DNA from: Lelliottia amnigena
GTDB lineage: Bacteria; Pseudomonadota; Gammaproteobacteria; Enterobacterales; Enterobacteriaceae
Length of the DNA: 64,000 bases
Reading direction: 5' to 3'
NCBI GenBank assembly: GCA_900635465.1
Contig: LR134135.1
Coordinates: 806,001-870,000, forward strand
Shown here piece by piece: positions 44,998 through 54,905 of this stretch. Under the pieces are notes generated by a model. The model had not been told where the DNA came from. It worked only from the letters and a program-made list of their open reading frames with translations, and ran no database searches. The first letter of the stretch is position 1, and the number at the start of each line of letters is the position of its first letter. Both the position numbers and the translations under genes were made by a program.

Positions 44998-46251
44998 ATG
45001 CTGGAACAAATGGGCGCAGCTGCTAAAGCCGCCTCTTATAAGCTGGCGCTCCTTTCCAGCCGCGAGAAGAATCGCGTTCTGGAAAAAATCGCTGATTATC
45101 TGGAAGGGCAGTCACAACAGATTTTGCTCGCCAACGAACAAGACTTAGCGGAAGCCCGCGCGAACGGCCTGAGCGACGCGATGCTGGATCGTCTGGCGCT
45201 GAACCCTGCACGCCTGAAAAGCATTGCCGATGATGTGCGTCAGGTCTGCAATCTTGCCGATCCGGTTGGGCAGGTGATCGACGGTGGGGTGCTCGACAGT
45301 GGCCTGCGCCTTGAACGTCGCCGCGTGCCGCTCGGTGTGGTTGGCGTGATCTATGAAGCGCGCCCAAACGTCACCGTTGATGTCGCCTCTCTGTGCCTTA
45401 AAACGGGCAACGCCGCCATTTTACGCGGGGGCAAAGAGACATGGCGCACCAACGCCGCCACCGTCAAAGTGATTCAGCAAGCGCTTGAAGAGTGCGGTTT
45501 ACCGGCGGGGGCCGTACAGGCGATTGAAAGCCCGGACCGTGCGCTGGTGAATGAAATGCTTCGCATGGATAAATATATCGACATGCTGATCCCACGCGGC
45601 GGTGCGGGCCTGCATAAGCTGTGTCGCGAGCAATCGACCATTCCGGTGATCACCGGCGGTATCGGCGTGTGCCATATCGTGGTGGATGACAGCGCCGAAA
45701 TTGAGCCTGCGCTGAAGATTATCGTCAACGCCAAAACCCAGCGACCAAGCACCTGTAACACTGTTGAGACGCTGTTGGTTCATCAGGGCATTGCCGACAC
45801 ATTCTTGCCTGCGTTGAGTCAGCAAATGGCCGAGAGTGGCGTCACGTTACATGCCGATGCCAGCGCATTGACGCTGTTGCAAGGCGGCGCGGCGAAAGTC
45901 GAAGCAGTGAAAGCAGAGCAGTATGATGACGAGTATTTATCGCTGGATCTGAACGTAAAAGTGGTTACCGATCTGGATGACGCCATTGCGCACATTCGTG
46001 AACACGGTACGCAGCACTCCGATGCGATCCTTACCCGCACGCTCAGTAACGCCAATCGTTTTATCAACGAAGTGGATTCTTCTGCCGTTTACGTGAATGC
46101 GTCAACGCGGTTCACCGACGGCGGACAGTTTGGTTTGGGCGCAGAAGTGGCGGTTAGTACGCAGAAACTCCACGCGCGCGGGCCAATGGGTCTCGAAGCA
46201 CTGACTACCTACAAGTGGATCGGTTACGGCGATGATACGATTCGTGCGTAA
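44998..46251 (+). CDS. proA: Gamma-glutamyl phosphate reductase
   Basis: 417 residues, NADPH-dependent, second step of proline synthesis. Aldehyde-dehydrogenase fold with the catalytic Cys in [13 protein letters not shown] and the conserved [26 protein letters not shown] before the ATG; operon with proB. Confidence 0.97.
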   Translation: MLEQMGAAAKAASYKLALLSSREKNRVLEKIADYLEGQSQQILLANEQDLAEARANGLSDAMLDRLALNPARLKSIADDVRQVCNLADPVGQVIDGGVLDSGLRLERRRVPLGVVGVIYEARPNVTVDVASLCLKTGNAAILRGGKETWRTNAATVKVIQQALEECGLPAGAVQAIESPDRALVNEMLRMDKYIDMLIPRGGAGLHKLCREQSTIPVITGGIGVCHIVVDDSAEIEPALKIIVNAKTQRPSTCNTVETLLVHQGIADTFLPALSQQMAESGVTLHADASALTLLQGGAAKVEAVKAEQYDDEYLSLDLNVKVVTDLDDAIAHIREHGTQHSDAILTRTLSNANRFINEVDSSAVYVNASTRFTDGGQFGLGAEVAVSTQKLHARGPMGLEALTTYKWIGYGDDTIRA

Positions 46252-46363
46252 TTAAAACGCGGGTGGTGCAAAAACAGGCACTTGATTCATAAGGCCATTG
46301 ACGCATCGCCCCGTTAGTTTTAACCTTTTGCCCCGTGGTTACATTCGTAGCCGGCCTTTCAGG

Positions 46364-46439
46364 GCCGATATAGCTCAGTTGGTAGAGCAGCGCATTCGTA
46401 ATGCGAAGGTCGTAGGTTCGACTCCTATTATCGGCACCA
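46364..46439 (+). tRNA. thrW: tRNA-Thr (CGT)
   Basis: 76 nt, anticodon CGT in TTCGTAAT, encoded CCA. It follows proA as in E. coli, where the CP4-6 prophage uses the same tRNA. Its 3' half (TTCGACTCC...GGCACCA) is the likely attachment site of the adjacent integrase. Confidence 0.98.
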
Positions 46440-46547
46440 TCTTAACTTCCCCACACGTCCGCATTCATCCATAAATACCCTGATTTAAAACGATTTTACT
46501 GATTTTTAGTCCCTCGCTATCCGTAACCGTCCAGTAAAATCCGATAC

Positions 46548-46602
46548 GGATTGTGTATAGGATTGTGTATATGTTCCTGTTCGGTCTTGGATTCCTATAC
46601 AC
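46548..46602 (+). repeat. Tandem 12-mers and inverted copy before the integrase
   Basis: GGATTGTGTATA occurs twice in perfect tandem (46548-46559, 46560-46571). An inverted copy, CCTATACAC (46594-46602), ends at the integrase start. These could be arm-type integrase sites or autoregulatory operators. Confidence 0.6.
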
Positions 46603-47771
46603 ATGCCTTTAAACGATATGCAGATTCGCCGCGCTAAGCCTGAAGCTAAAGCCTATACACTTGGAGATGGGCAAGGGCTGTCATTGCTAATTGAACCTAA
46701 TGGAAGCAAGAGCTGGCGGTTCCGCTATCGTTTTGCCGGTAAACCAAAAATGATCTCGCTGGGTGTGTACCCAACGATCACACTTGCAGATGCCCGTTCT
46801 CGTCGTGATGATGCCCGAAAACTGGTCGCCGAAGGAAAAAAAATTCTAGTGAGGTTCGAAAAGAGCAGAAGATAGCTTTGCAAACCGAGTCTGAAAGCGC
46901 GTTCGAAAAGATAGCGACAGAGTGGCACCAGATGAAGTCTGCCAAATGGTCGGTAGGTTATGTGTCAGACATCATGGAAGCGTTTCAGAACGACATTTTC
47001 CCTTATGTGGGTACGAGACCAGTAGGCGAAATTAAACCGCTAGAACTGCTTAATGTGCTGCGTAAAATCGAAAAACGCGGTGCATTAGAAAAAATGCGCA
47101 AAGTTCGACAGCGATGCTTAGAAGTTTTCCGTTATGCCATTGCTACTGGAAGGGCAGAGTTTAACCCGGCAGCGGATCTTTCAAGCGCCCTCGATGTACA
47201 CCAATCAAATCACTTCCCGTTCCTAAAGGCTGATGAGATACCAGATTTCCTGCGTGCTTTGAATTGTTACACCGGAAGTCGGCTTGTCCTGATTGCCACG
47301 AAATTACTCATGATTACGGGTGTTAGAACCATCGAATTACGTGCGGCATTATGGGCAGAATTTGATCTGGATAACGCTATTTGGGAAATTCCCGCTGAAA
47401 GGATGAAAATGCGTAGGTCACATCTTGTGCCATTGTCTACTCAAGCGCTAGATTTACTCAACGAACTCAAAGTCATGACAGGGAGCTATCGTTGTGTTTT
47501 TCCGGGGCGGAATGATCCTAACAAACCGATGAGTGAAGCGAGTATAAATCAGCTTATCAAGCGTATTGGCTACGGAGGTAAGGTAACTGGACATGGGTTT
47601 AGACATAACTTATCAACGATATTACATGAAGAGGGCTATTCAACCGCTTGGGTTGAGATGCAGCTAGCACATACAGACAAGAATAAAATTCGCGGCACGT
47701 ATAATCATGCACAATATTTAGAGGATCGCAGAAATATGATGCAATGGTATGCGAACCAATTAGGCATTTAG
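46603..47771 (+). CDS. P4-type tyrosine recombinase/integrase (frame broken once)
   Basis: About 390 residues when joined. The N-terminal DUF4102 arm-binding domain (DGQGLSLLIEPNGSKSWRFR, SLGVYPTITLADAR) breaks at an A8 run (about 46837-46844). Six or nine As would give continuous reading into SSEVRKEQKIALQTESES, then the catalytic domain with Arg (TGVRTIELRAALW), HGFRHNLS and the terminal AHTDKNKIRGTYNHAQY with His and the nucleophile Tyr. The second part is complete. The break is either a homopolymer miscall or an immobilised island; the sequence cannot tell. Confidence 0.88.
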
Positions 47772-47793
47772 TTTATAGGATGGATACTTAAAT

Positions 47794-48798
47794 ATGGCTA
47801 AAGCACTGGCAACAATTATGACTTGGGATGATGCTACATGGGAGGAGTTCATCCATGACTGGCTTATTGAATGTCATGCCGGAGATTATATATCTCATGA
47901 AAGGCTGGGGGGCGCGGGGGATAAAGGTCGGGATATTGTCGGGTTTATTACTGATCCGCATAACAAAGACTACATCTGGCACAATTATCAGTGCAAGTTT
48001 TACGCTAAAAGAATCGGTTTCTCCGACGTGGTTGATGAATTTGGAAAACTTATTTTTTTTACTAAGAATGGTGATTTCCCAATACCCGAGAAATATTTTT
48101 TTGTATCCCCCAAAGACCTATCTACTGCATTTTCTGAATTATTAAAGGACTCTGCTTCGTTAAAAACAAAAATTTTAGATGTTTGGGGTGAGTCAATAAG
48201 TAAGAAAATTACATCTACAAAAGTTATTACGTTAACCGATGATTTGGTTGAATATATAAATGATTTTAATTTTAACATTTTTTATTCACTCCCTTTATCT
48301 CTGATTTTAAGCGAAATAACAAAGACACCTCTATATTTCAAGTATTTCAATGAAATGTTTTATGCTAGAGATTTTCCTAAATCAACACCAGAATATGATC
48401 CATCTATTGAGTCAATTTATGTTGGGCAATTGTTGGATGTTTATTCTGAGGTTTGCCCAACAGGAAAGATGGACTTAGAAAATTTGATTGCTCCATTCAG
48501 CAATCATTTCAGAGGATGTCGTGATGATTTTTATTTTGCTTCCTCACTAAGTAGATACATAAGAGATTCATTTGTTGAAGATAATTTTAAGATTCTGAAA
48601 CGCTACATTGCATCTTCTATCGAAAGTGAAATATATAAAACACATGGAAGCTCATTCGATAGATGCAATGACATACTAAAACAAGCTTCTCTGACCCCTA
48701 TATCGAATCCTATTTTATCAAAAATATGTGAAGTTCCAGATAAAAAAGGGATATGTCATCACATGATTAATGATGGTGAGCTACAATGGAAAATTTGA
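47794..48798 (+). CDS. Mrr-like restriction endonuclease with ABC-3C-type C-terminal domain
   Basis: 334 residues, AT-rich. The N-terminus has a PD-(D/E)XK nuclease pattern: WEEF (16-19), GGAGDKGRDIVGF with Asp47, and YQCK with Gln66/Lys68, the D...QxK signature of Mrr-type nucleases. The C-terminal ~100 residues are helical and end GICHHMINDGELQW, a HH...W ending that I associate with the C-terminal domain of ABC-three-component effectors. It starts 22 bp after the integrase stop. The last 13 bases overlap the next gene. I infer a nuclease effector guarded by the two downstream proteins. Confidence 0.75.
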   Translation: MAKALATIMTWDDATWEEFIHDWLIECHAGDYISHERLGGAGDKGRDIVGFITDPHNKDYIWHNYQCKFYAKRIGFSDVVDEFGKLIFFTKNGDFPIPEKYFFVSPKDLSTAFSELLKDSASLKTKILDVWGESISKKITSTKVITLTDDLVEYINDFNFNIFYSLPLSLILSEITKTPLYFKYFNEMFYARDFPKSTPEYDPSIESIYVGQLLDVYSEVCPTGKMDLENLIAPFSNHFRGCRDDFYFASSLSRYIRDSFVEDNFKILKRYIASSIESEIYKTHGSSFDRCNDILKQASLTPISNPILSKICEVPDKKGICHHMINDGELQWKI

Positions 48799-49260
48799 AA
48801 TTATATAATTCTCAAGTAGAAATCTCATTGAGACTTTCCAAAATTCTTATGGCATTTAACCCGATAGGTTTGACTATTGAAAAGTTAATCTGTCTAGATT
48901 TCCTAGTGCTTAATTTAAGCGATTTCATTCCGGAGCAAAGTAGTTTACATCCCGCTATTCCAAGGCGAGATAGCCAATTGGCAATAACGAGAAAAACTTT
49001 TACAGACGCACTTGTTTTAATGAAGAAGTATAAAATAGTAGAGGAAAATTACACAAGGAATGGGATCTTATTTTCCGTAACGGACAAAACTTTTTCATTC
49101 ATAAACTCTGTTCAAAATGAGTATGTTTCAAAAAATGGGACATAATATAAATGTAGCAAAAGAGAATTTTGGTTCTTTCAATGAATCAGAGTTGAAAAAG
49201 TTAGTAGGATCAAAATTTGGTCGTTTGGACAAGGAAGGATATTATGAGTCAATACATTAA
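48786..49260 (+). CDS. ABC-3C middle-component-like small protein (frame probably broken)
   Basis: As read, 119 residues to TAA at 49145. The motifs IEKLICLDFLVLNLSDFIPE and SSLHPAIPRRDSQLAITR fit the ABC-three-component middle components (LDY/F...D...SLHP..P.R). The protein seems cut short: losing one A from the A6 run at about 49130 continues the frame as MGHNINVAKENFGSFNESEL...KKLVGSKFGRLDKEGYYESIH, with a stop at 49258-49260. That end overlaps the ATPase start (49244), as expected for a coupled operon. Helix-rich, with no catalytic residues visible. Confidence 0.68.
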
Positions 49261-51072
49261 GATTAAAAAAATATTGATAAAGAGTGTAATGCTTGATGAT
49301 GTTGTAATTGATTTTGGCTCGCAGTTAACCATTTTTACCGGTGGCTCAGATTCAGGAAAGACGTATTTATTTAATCTTATACGCTACCTTTTTGGAAGCG
49401 ATAAACTGGAAAATGCGGGGATAAACGAGGCTGAGGGTTATGATTCATCTTGTATAGAGTTTTCTATAAACGATGATTCATATTCACTTGAAAGAGGGCT
49501 GCATGATAACTCTGAGTACAAACTTTATTCTGGTGGGATAAATACAATTGGCCCTGCTACATTTATTCAGAAAATTGCAAAAAAAGCGAGTTCGAAGAAT
49601 AGCTTTAATTCGATATTTTATAGCAAGTTGGGTTTCAATAAAGCGCAAGTAAGAATTAATAACAATGGCGGCGTGCAAAACTTTAATTTAAGTAATGTTC
49701 TTGATTTTTTCTGTATAGATGAAATTAGAATTTTGACATCTAAATCCCTGTTGTTATCTGAGCAGTATTCAGAACAAATAAAAAGCAAGGCTGAATTTAA
49801 ATTCTTATTAACTCAAAGAGATGATGCTTTAATTGGAGATGAAAAACCAAATAAAAAGGCTAAGTTTTTTTGAAGAAGCAAGTGAAAGATATAATAGAGG
49901 AAATGAACAGAGACCTGATTTTTCCAGATTTGAATTTTTTATTAATCAACGAAGAATTGCATAAGGTTGAGACGGATATTGAAAATGCCGCGGTAGAAGT
50001 GGATAACTTTCTAGAAATTTATGAAGGTAAAGTGACGGTTATCAATGAAATTAAAAATGAAATAGGGATACTGCAAAAGAAAGAGAATTATTTATCAATG
50101 CTTATTGACCGGTTCTTGATGCTCAAAGATTGTTACATTTCCGATCTTCAAAGAATTAATTCTATATCTCAAGCGACATTTTTCTTGGAGAATTTTGCCG
50201 AGGAGTTGTGCGATAACTGTGGGCATGCAATAAATCATTCACCAGAGTTAAATTATCCAGATTATTATGCTTCATGCATGGCAGAGTCCGAAAAAATAAA
50301 TGTTCAATTGTCTGGGTTGCTTAAATCAATCCAATCAAATCAAGATGAATTATCATCCGTTAATTTGTCAATTAAAGAAAGTCAGTTTCTTTTAGATTTG
50401 GAAATGCCGGAGTATGAACGCTTACATGATGTCGATTTAAAAAACTCCCGAAAAATGATTGAGGAATTGTATGAGCATAAAGAAAGTTTGTTATCAGACT
50501 ATTCTAAACATAAAATAATAAGCGCTTTGGAATCCAAGGGAGATAATGTTGATCTTGATGTTTATAATGTAGAGGATTTTGATGTTCTAAAGGTTGATGA
50601 AATAAATGAGTTGACTAACCAGTTAAGATTAGTTCTCAATTCAATAAAGTTTGATGGGCGTAATGATAACACTGTGAGATTTGATGAGGAAAAGTATGAT
50701 TTTATCATAAATGACAAGAGACGATCTTTGTATGGCAAAGGCAGTCGTGCTGTTATATATGCTTGCTTTGTAATTTCTTTTGCGGATGTTTTAGCTAAAA
50801 AGGAAAAGCCACAGGCAGGTTTTGTGCTATTAGATAGCCCTTTGGTAACACACTTCGACAAAAAAAGAGAAATTAAGGAATCAGAGGTTAACCCGTTAAC
50901 TTTGACTGATGCATTTTACAGTTATTTGATAAATACTAGCTCAAGTGTCCAGATAATATTGATTGAAAATAAAGGGCCGTCTTTTACTGTGCAAAATGAT
51001 GATGGCGTAAAGTTGATTGATCTTAATGCTGATGGCGCAACAGGGATTTTTCCTAAGAAGAATATAAATTAA
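49244..51072 (+). CDS. Rad50/SMC-like ABC ATPase of the ABC-3C system (frame broken once)
   Basis: About 610 residues when joined. Walker A GGSDSGKT at about residues 34-41 (TIFTGGSDSGKTYLFNLIRY). A central coiled coil carries a zinc-hook-like CDNCGH. A signature-like YGKGSRAVIYACF follows, then Walker B FVLLDSPL near the C-terminus. The first frame (to 49873) ends in FF-stop at a T7 run (49865-49871); eight Ts give FFLKKQVKDIIEEMNR and join to the second frame (49870-51072). In the Walker B the residue after Asp is Ser, not the usual Glu. This domain order fits the ATPase of ABC-3C systems. Confidence 0.75.
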
Positions 51073-51386
51073 TTTACTGATCTGGCGCGCAATGCTCTCC
51101 CCGCCACGCCTGCCCGCTAAAGGGGCCGCTTTTAATGCAGGTGTATCAGTAGGCTCAGACCGTGCCAGAGCTGGCGCTGGCGGGAGATATCGGGGCGTAA
51201 AAACACATGCAAAACCATGCACCTTACTCATGCATGGCTTAATTCGGGGAAAATGGCATGATTTACGGGGATTTTTTGACGGGCTACTGTGCCGCCAGTT
51301 CTGCGCGTTTGGGCTTTACCTCATTCGCCGGGAAATGACCTCCTCATTTTGAGATCTCAAAATCACAACTTATAAAGGGACACAGT
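51073..51386. other. Island-end non-coding stretch with inverted repeats and an 18-bp palindrome
   Basis: No gene. An inverted repeat CCATGCA (51215-51221) / TGCATGG (51231-51237) lies in GC-normal sequence of the kind seen at the ends of P4-like islands. ATTTTGAGATCTCAAAAT (51346-51363) is a perfect 18-bp palindrome 23 bases before the hydrolase start and is a candidate operator. Confidence 0.6.
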
Positions 51387-52139
51387 ATGCAGAGTGTGTT
51401 TTCGGAAACAGCCGGTGCCAACGTTCGTTGGCATGATTTGCCAGGGAAGGGAATTCCTGTTGTGTTTATTCACGGGCTCGGGTGTGCTTCTTCTTATGAA
51501 TACCCACGCATTGTGGCAGATCCGGCATTTGGCGGGCGGCGCGCCATACTGGTTGATCTTCCTGGATATGGCTTCAGCGACAAACCTCATGATTATGATT
51601 ACAGCATTGCTCATCAGGCTGGCGTGGTTATCGAGGTGATCAACGCATTGATGCTCCCGCAATGCGACATTTATGGTCACAGCATGGGGGGCAGCATCGC
51701 GATTGAAGTCGCGGCACGGTTGCGTGAGCGGGTCGGTAAACTGGTGGTTTCGGAACCTAACTTTCATGCAGGCGGCGGCGAATATAGCCGAATCATCGTA
51801 GAGAAACCGGAAGCTGAGTTTGTCTCTCACGTTTACGATCGGATACTGGCGAGCCACACCTCCCCATGGAAAGGTTCGGCCCAAAATGCTGCGCCTTGGG
51901 CAATGTGGCGTGGAGCCAAAAGCCTGATTGAGGGGACTTCACCCTCGTGGATGGAGATCTTTCTTAGCCTGTCCTGTTCCCGCGCGCTGATTTTTGGCGA
52001 ACAATCCTTACCGGACGATGATTTTCAACATGTTAGCCATAACGACGTTCCTGTAGCCATAGTACCCCAGGCTGGACACTCAATGTCCTGGGAGAATCCT
52101 TCTGCGCTTGCCGAGGCGTTGAACAAGGCTTTTGGATAA
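51387..52139 (+). CDS. Alpha/beta hydrolase
   Basis: 250 residues. Oxyanion segment FIHGLGCASS, nucleophile elbow YGHSMGGS (Ser in GxSxG), acid and His near the end (PQAGHSMSWENP). It resembles small esterase/lactonase-type hydrolases; the substrate is unknown. An AGGGA lies before the ATG. It stands alone, with its own palindromic upstream site. Confidence 0.85.
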   Translation: MQSVFSETAGANVRWHDLPGKGIPVVFIHGLGCASSYEYPRIVADPAFGGRRAILVDLPGYGFSDKPHDYDYSIAHQAGVVIEVINALMLPQCDIYGHSMGGSIAIEVAARLRERVGKLVVSEPNFHAGGGEYSRIIVEKPEAEFVSHVYDRILASHTSPWKGSAQNAAPWAMWRGAKSLIEGTSPSWMEIFLSLSCSRALIFGEQSLPDDDFQHVSHNDVPVAIVPQAGHSMSWENPSALAEALNKAFG

Positions 52140-52509
52140 CCGGTGGCTTCGTGCCTACGGTCTTCGACAAGGTTCGCTCAGGCGAAGACCGTGTTCATGA
52201 TGACAACCTTTTTTCCTCTTCTCGCTCGCATGAGCACACGAATGCGAGACATAAATACTTAATACTCTGCCGCTTTTTTTGCAGTCGGTGTCAATCAGTT
52301 CCTCTTTTCATCAAACAAAAAATCTACAAAACTAGACATCTATCGAGTTTTCGCCTTAAAGTTCTAACTTTTGTACTAGACAAAACCAACGTCTGGTTAT
52401 CATATGGTTAATTAAAATATCGCTACATGTAAAAAATCGCCCAGATAGATGACTGGTCGGCGTGCATGTCAGCGCAGCAAACACACTGACACACCTTTTC
52501 AGGAGCATT
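52140..52509. other. Gene-less stretch upstream of the POT transporter
   Basis: 370 bp, AT-rich in its 3' half. An 86-codon frame (52151-52411) has no family likeness and no good ribosome site. The transporter promoter should be here; I see no clear operator. Confidence 0.5.
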
Positions 52510-54063
52510 ATGCAATCCTCTGTTAATAATAACGAAAGCCGAACTTTCTTCGGCCATCCTTATCCGCTCGGCTCGCTCTTCTTTACCGAAATGTGGGAGC
52601 GGTTCTCGTTTTACGGCATTCGTCCGTTACTGATCCTGTTCATGGCGGCAACCGTCTATGACGGCGGCATGGGGCTCGCGCGTGAAAACGCATCGGCCAT
52701 CGTCGGGATCTTTGCTGGCAGTATGTATCTCGCTGCGCTTCCTGGCGGCTGGCTGGCGGATAACTGGCTCGGCCAGCAGCGGGCGGTCTGGTACGGCTCC
52801 ATTCTGATTGCACTTGGGCATTTGTCGATCGCGCTGTCGGCTTTTATGGGCAACAACCTGTTCTTTATCGGCCTGATGTTCATCGTCCTCGGTTCTGGCT
52901 TGTTCAAAACCTGTATCTCGGTCATGGTGGGGACGCTGTATAAAAAAGGCGATGCCCGTCGCGACGGCGGCTTCTCGCTGTTTTATATGGGCATCAACAT
53001 GGGATCGTTTATCGCCCCGTTGATCTCCGGCTGGCTGATTAAAACGCACGGCTGGCACTGGGGGTTCGGCATCGGTGGTATCGGGATGCTGGTGGCGCTG
53101 GTGATTTTCCGCCTGTTTGCCGTGCCATCAATGAAACGCTACGACAGTGAAGTCGGCCTGGATTCGACCTGGAACAATCCGGTGGCGAAGAAAAATGGCG
53201 TAGGCGCCTGGCTGCTGGCTCTGGCGGTCGGCGTGGCGATTATTGTGACGCTGATTGCACAGGGTGTGATTGTGATTAATCCTGTCGCGGTCGCCAGCGT
53301 GCTTGTCTACGTGATTGCTGCCTCGGTCGCGCTCTATTTTATCTGGTTGTTCCTCTTTGCCGGCCTGAATCGTAAAGAGCGCGCCAGGCTGCTGGTTTGT
53401 TTCATTCTGCTGGTTTCCGCTGCGTTCTTCTGGTCTGCATTTGAGCAAAAACCAACGTCATTCAACCTGTTTGCCAATGACTACACCAACCGCATGATCG
53501 GTGATTTTGAAATCCCGGCAGTGTGGTTCCAGTCAATCAACGCGCTGTTTATCATTATTCTGGCGCCGATCTTTAGCTGGGCATGGCCGATGCTGGCGCG
53601 TAACAACGTGCGTCCGAGCAGCATCACCAAGTTTGTGATCGGCATTTTGTGTGCGGCGGCAGGCTTTGGCGTGATGATGCTGGCGGCACAAAACGTGTTG
53701 AACAGCGGCGGGGCAGGCGTATCGCCGATGTGGCTGGTGGGCAGCATCCTGATGCTGACACTTGGCGAACTTTGTTTGAGTCCGATTGGTCTGGCGACCA
53801 TGACGCTGCTGGCGCCGGAAAGAATGCGCGGCCAGATGATGGGGCTGTGGTTCTGCGCCAGCGCGCTGGGCAACCTGGCGGCTGGTTTGATTGGTGGCCA
53901 CGTCAAAGCCGATCAGCTGGATATGCTGCCAAATCTCTTCGCGCGCTGTTCTGTTGCGCTATTGATTTGTGCTGCGGTGCTGTTGGTGCTGATTGTTCCG
54001 GTGCGTCGTATGCTGGAAAACGCGCAGGTAAAAACGGAAGAGAAACCGGTGAAAACTGCCTGA
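52510..54063 (+). CDS. POT/PTR-family proton-dependent peptide transporter
   Basis: 517 residues with about 12-14 membrane spans. The POT signature ExxERF is present (FFTEMWERFSFYGIRPLL), and the second PTR2 signature reads FSLFYMGINMGSF. It is distant from E. coli DtpA/B/C/D in the N-terminus and loops, so I give no symbol. AGGAG lies 5 bases before the ATG. It probably takes up di- or tripeptides. Confidence 0.9.
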   Translation: MQSSVNNNESRTFFGHPYPLGSLFFTEMWERFSFYGIRPLLILFMAATVYDGGMGLARENASAIVGIFAGSMYLAALPGGWLADNWLGQQRAVWYGSILIALGHLSIALSAFMGNNLFFIGLMFIVLGSGLFKTCISVMVGTLYKKGDARRDGGFSLFYMGINMGSFIAPLISGWLIKTHGWHWGFGIGGIGMLVALVIFRLFAVPSMKRYDSEVGLDSTWNNPVAKKNGVGAWLLALAVGVAIIVTLIAQGVIVINPVAVASVLVYVIAASVALYFIWLFLFAGLNRKERARLLVCFILLVSAAFFWSAFEQKPTSFNLFANDYTNRMIGDFEIPAVWFQSINALFIIILAPIFSWAWPMLARNNVRPSSITKFVIGILCAAAGFGVMMLAAQNVLNSGGAGVSPMWLVGSILMLTLGELCLSPIGLATMTLLAPERMRGQMMGLWFCASALGNLAAGLIGGHVKADQLDMLPNLFARCSVALLICAAVLLVLIVPVRRMLENAQVKTEEKPVKTA

Positions 54064-54088
54064 CGGGCAGTGACTGAGCCATAAACAG

Positions 54089-54115
54089 ACCGGCGCGAAA
54101 CGCGCCGGTTTTTTT
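54089..54115 (+). terminator. Terminator after the POT transporter
   Basis: ACCGGCGCG AAA CGCGCCGGT followed by seven Ts. Confidence 0.92.
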
Positions 54116-54198
54116 ATGGGCGTGATATGTTCAGTAATGATCACCCTGCGGGTGATGAACAAACGCGACGCCCTACAACCCAACCGTAAGAGCAGGAC

Positions 54199-54810
54199 AT
54201 GTCAGAATCCGCCGCTAAACACATTATCAACCTTTACGACACGCACGCTGATGCCTTTGCTCGCCTGCGTTCCCGCCATTTAATGGAAAAAGCCTGGCTC
54301 GATAAATTTATCGATCTGCTCGGTACGCGCGGGACGATTCTGGACATCGGCTGCGGCAATGGTCGGCCCATTGCTGACTATTTCATTCAGCAAAATTATC
54401 AAATCACGGGTATCGACGGCGCTTCCGCGATGCTGGCTCGCGCACAGCAGCAGTTTCCTGAACAGCGTTGGTTGAATCTGGATATGCGTCAGCTAGCGCT
54501 GAATAAAACCTTTGACGGGCTGATCGCCTGGGACAGCTTTTTCCACCTGACTCCTGAAGATCAGCGCCAGATGTTCCCTGTTTTTGCGCGTCACAGCCAT
54601 CCTGGCAGCGTGCTGATGTTCACCAGCGGCACACATCACGGTATTGCGATGGGAGAATTTGAAGGCGAACCGCTGTATCACGCCAGCCTGTCGCCGGACG
54701 AATACCGACAACGGCTGGCGGAAAATGGTTTTGCAGTGATTGACGTGGTATTTGAAGATCCCGATTGTGGCGGGCATTCGGTTTGGCTTTGTCAGGCGCT
54801 TGTCCCGTAA
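54199..54810 (+). CDS. Class I SAM-dependent methyltransferase
   Basis: 203 residues. Motif I ILDIGCGNGRPIADYF, motif II ITGIDGASAMLARA, and a DSFFHLTPEDQRQMF post-motif. The closest general type is Methyltransf_25. The substrate is unknown, and there is no operon partner. Confidence 0.85.
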   Translation: MSESAAKHIINLYDTHADAFARLRSRHLMEKAWLDKFIDLLGTRGTILDIGCGNGRPIADYFIQQNYQITGIDGASAMLARAQQQFPEQRWLNLDMRQLALNKTFDGLIAWDSFFHLTPEDQRQMFPVFARHSHPGSVLMFTSGTHHGIAMGEFEGEPLYHASLSPDEYRQRLAENGFAVIDVVFEDPDCGGHSVWLCQALVP

Positions 54811-54905
54811 TCATTTGTTAGTGCGCTTATTGTCTTACATCATGACTTTTTGCTCTTACTCACTCTACTGTGAATCTGTATTCCCTCCCTTAGTGAGCAA
54901 ATTTA

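Larger units (their letters stand above)
46364..51345. mobile_element. thrW-associated genomic island (right end not located)
   Basis: A P4-type integrase begins 163 bp after thrW. Its first cargo is a strongly AT-rich block (about 47.77-51.07 kb), against about 52-55% GC on either side. Beyond the cargo (51.08-51.35 kb) comes a GC-normal, repeat-bearing stretch typical of island ends. I could not find a copy of the thrW 3' end downstream, so the right boundary is uncertain; it may extend to about 52.5 kb or beyond. Confidence 0.7.

Noticed and set aside
52151..52411. 86-codon plus-strand frame
   Set aside because: No ribosome site, no recognisable family, low-complexity Ser/His/Arg start; treated as intergenic.
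46440..52500. A right-hand attachment site repeating the thrW 3' end
   Set aside because: I looked for copies of the GGCACCA-containing tRNA end downstream and found none, so no attR is called.
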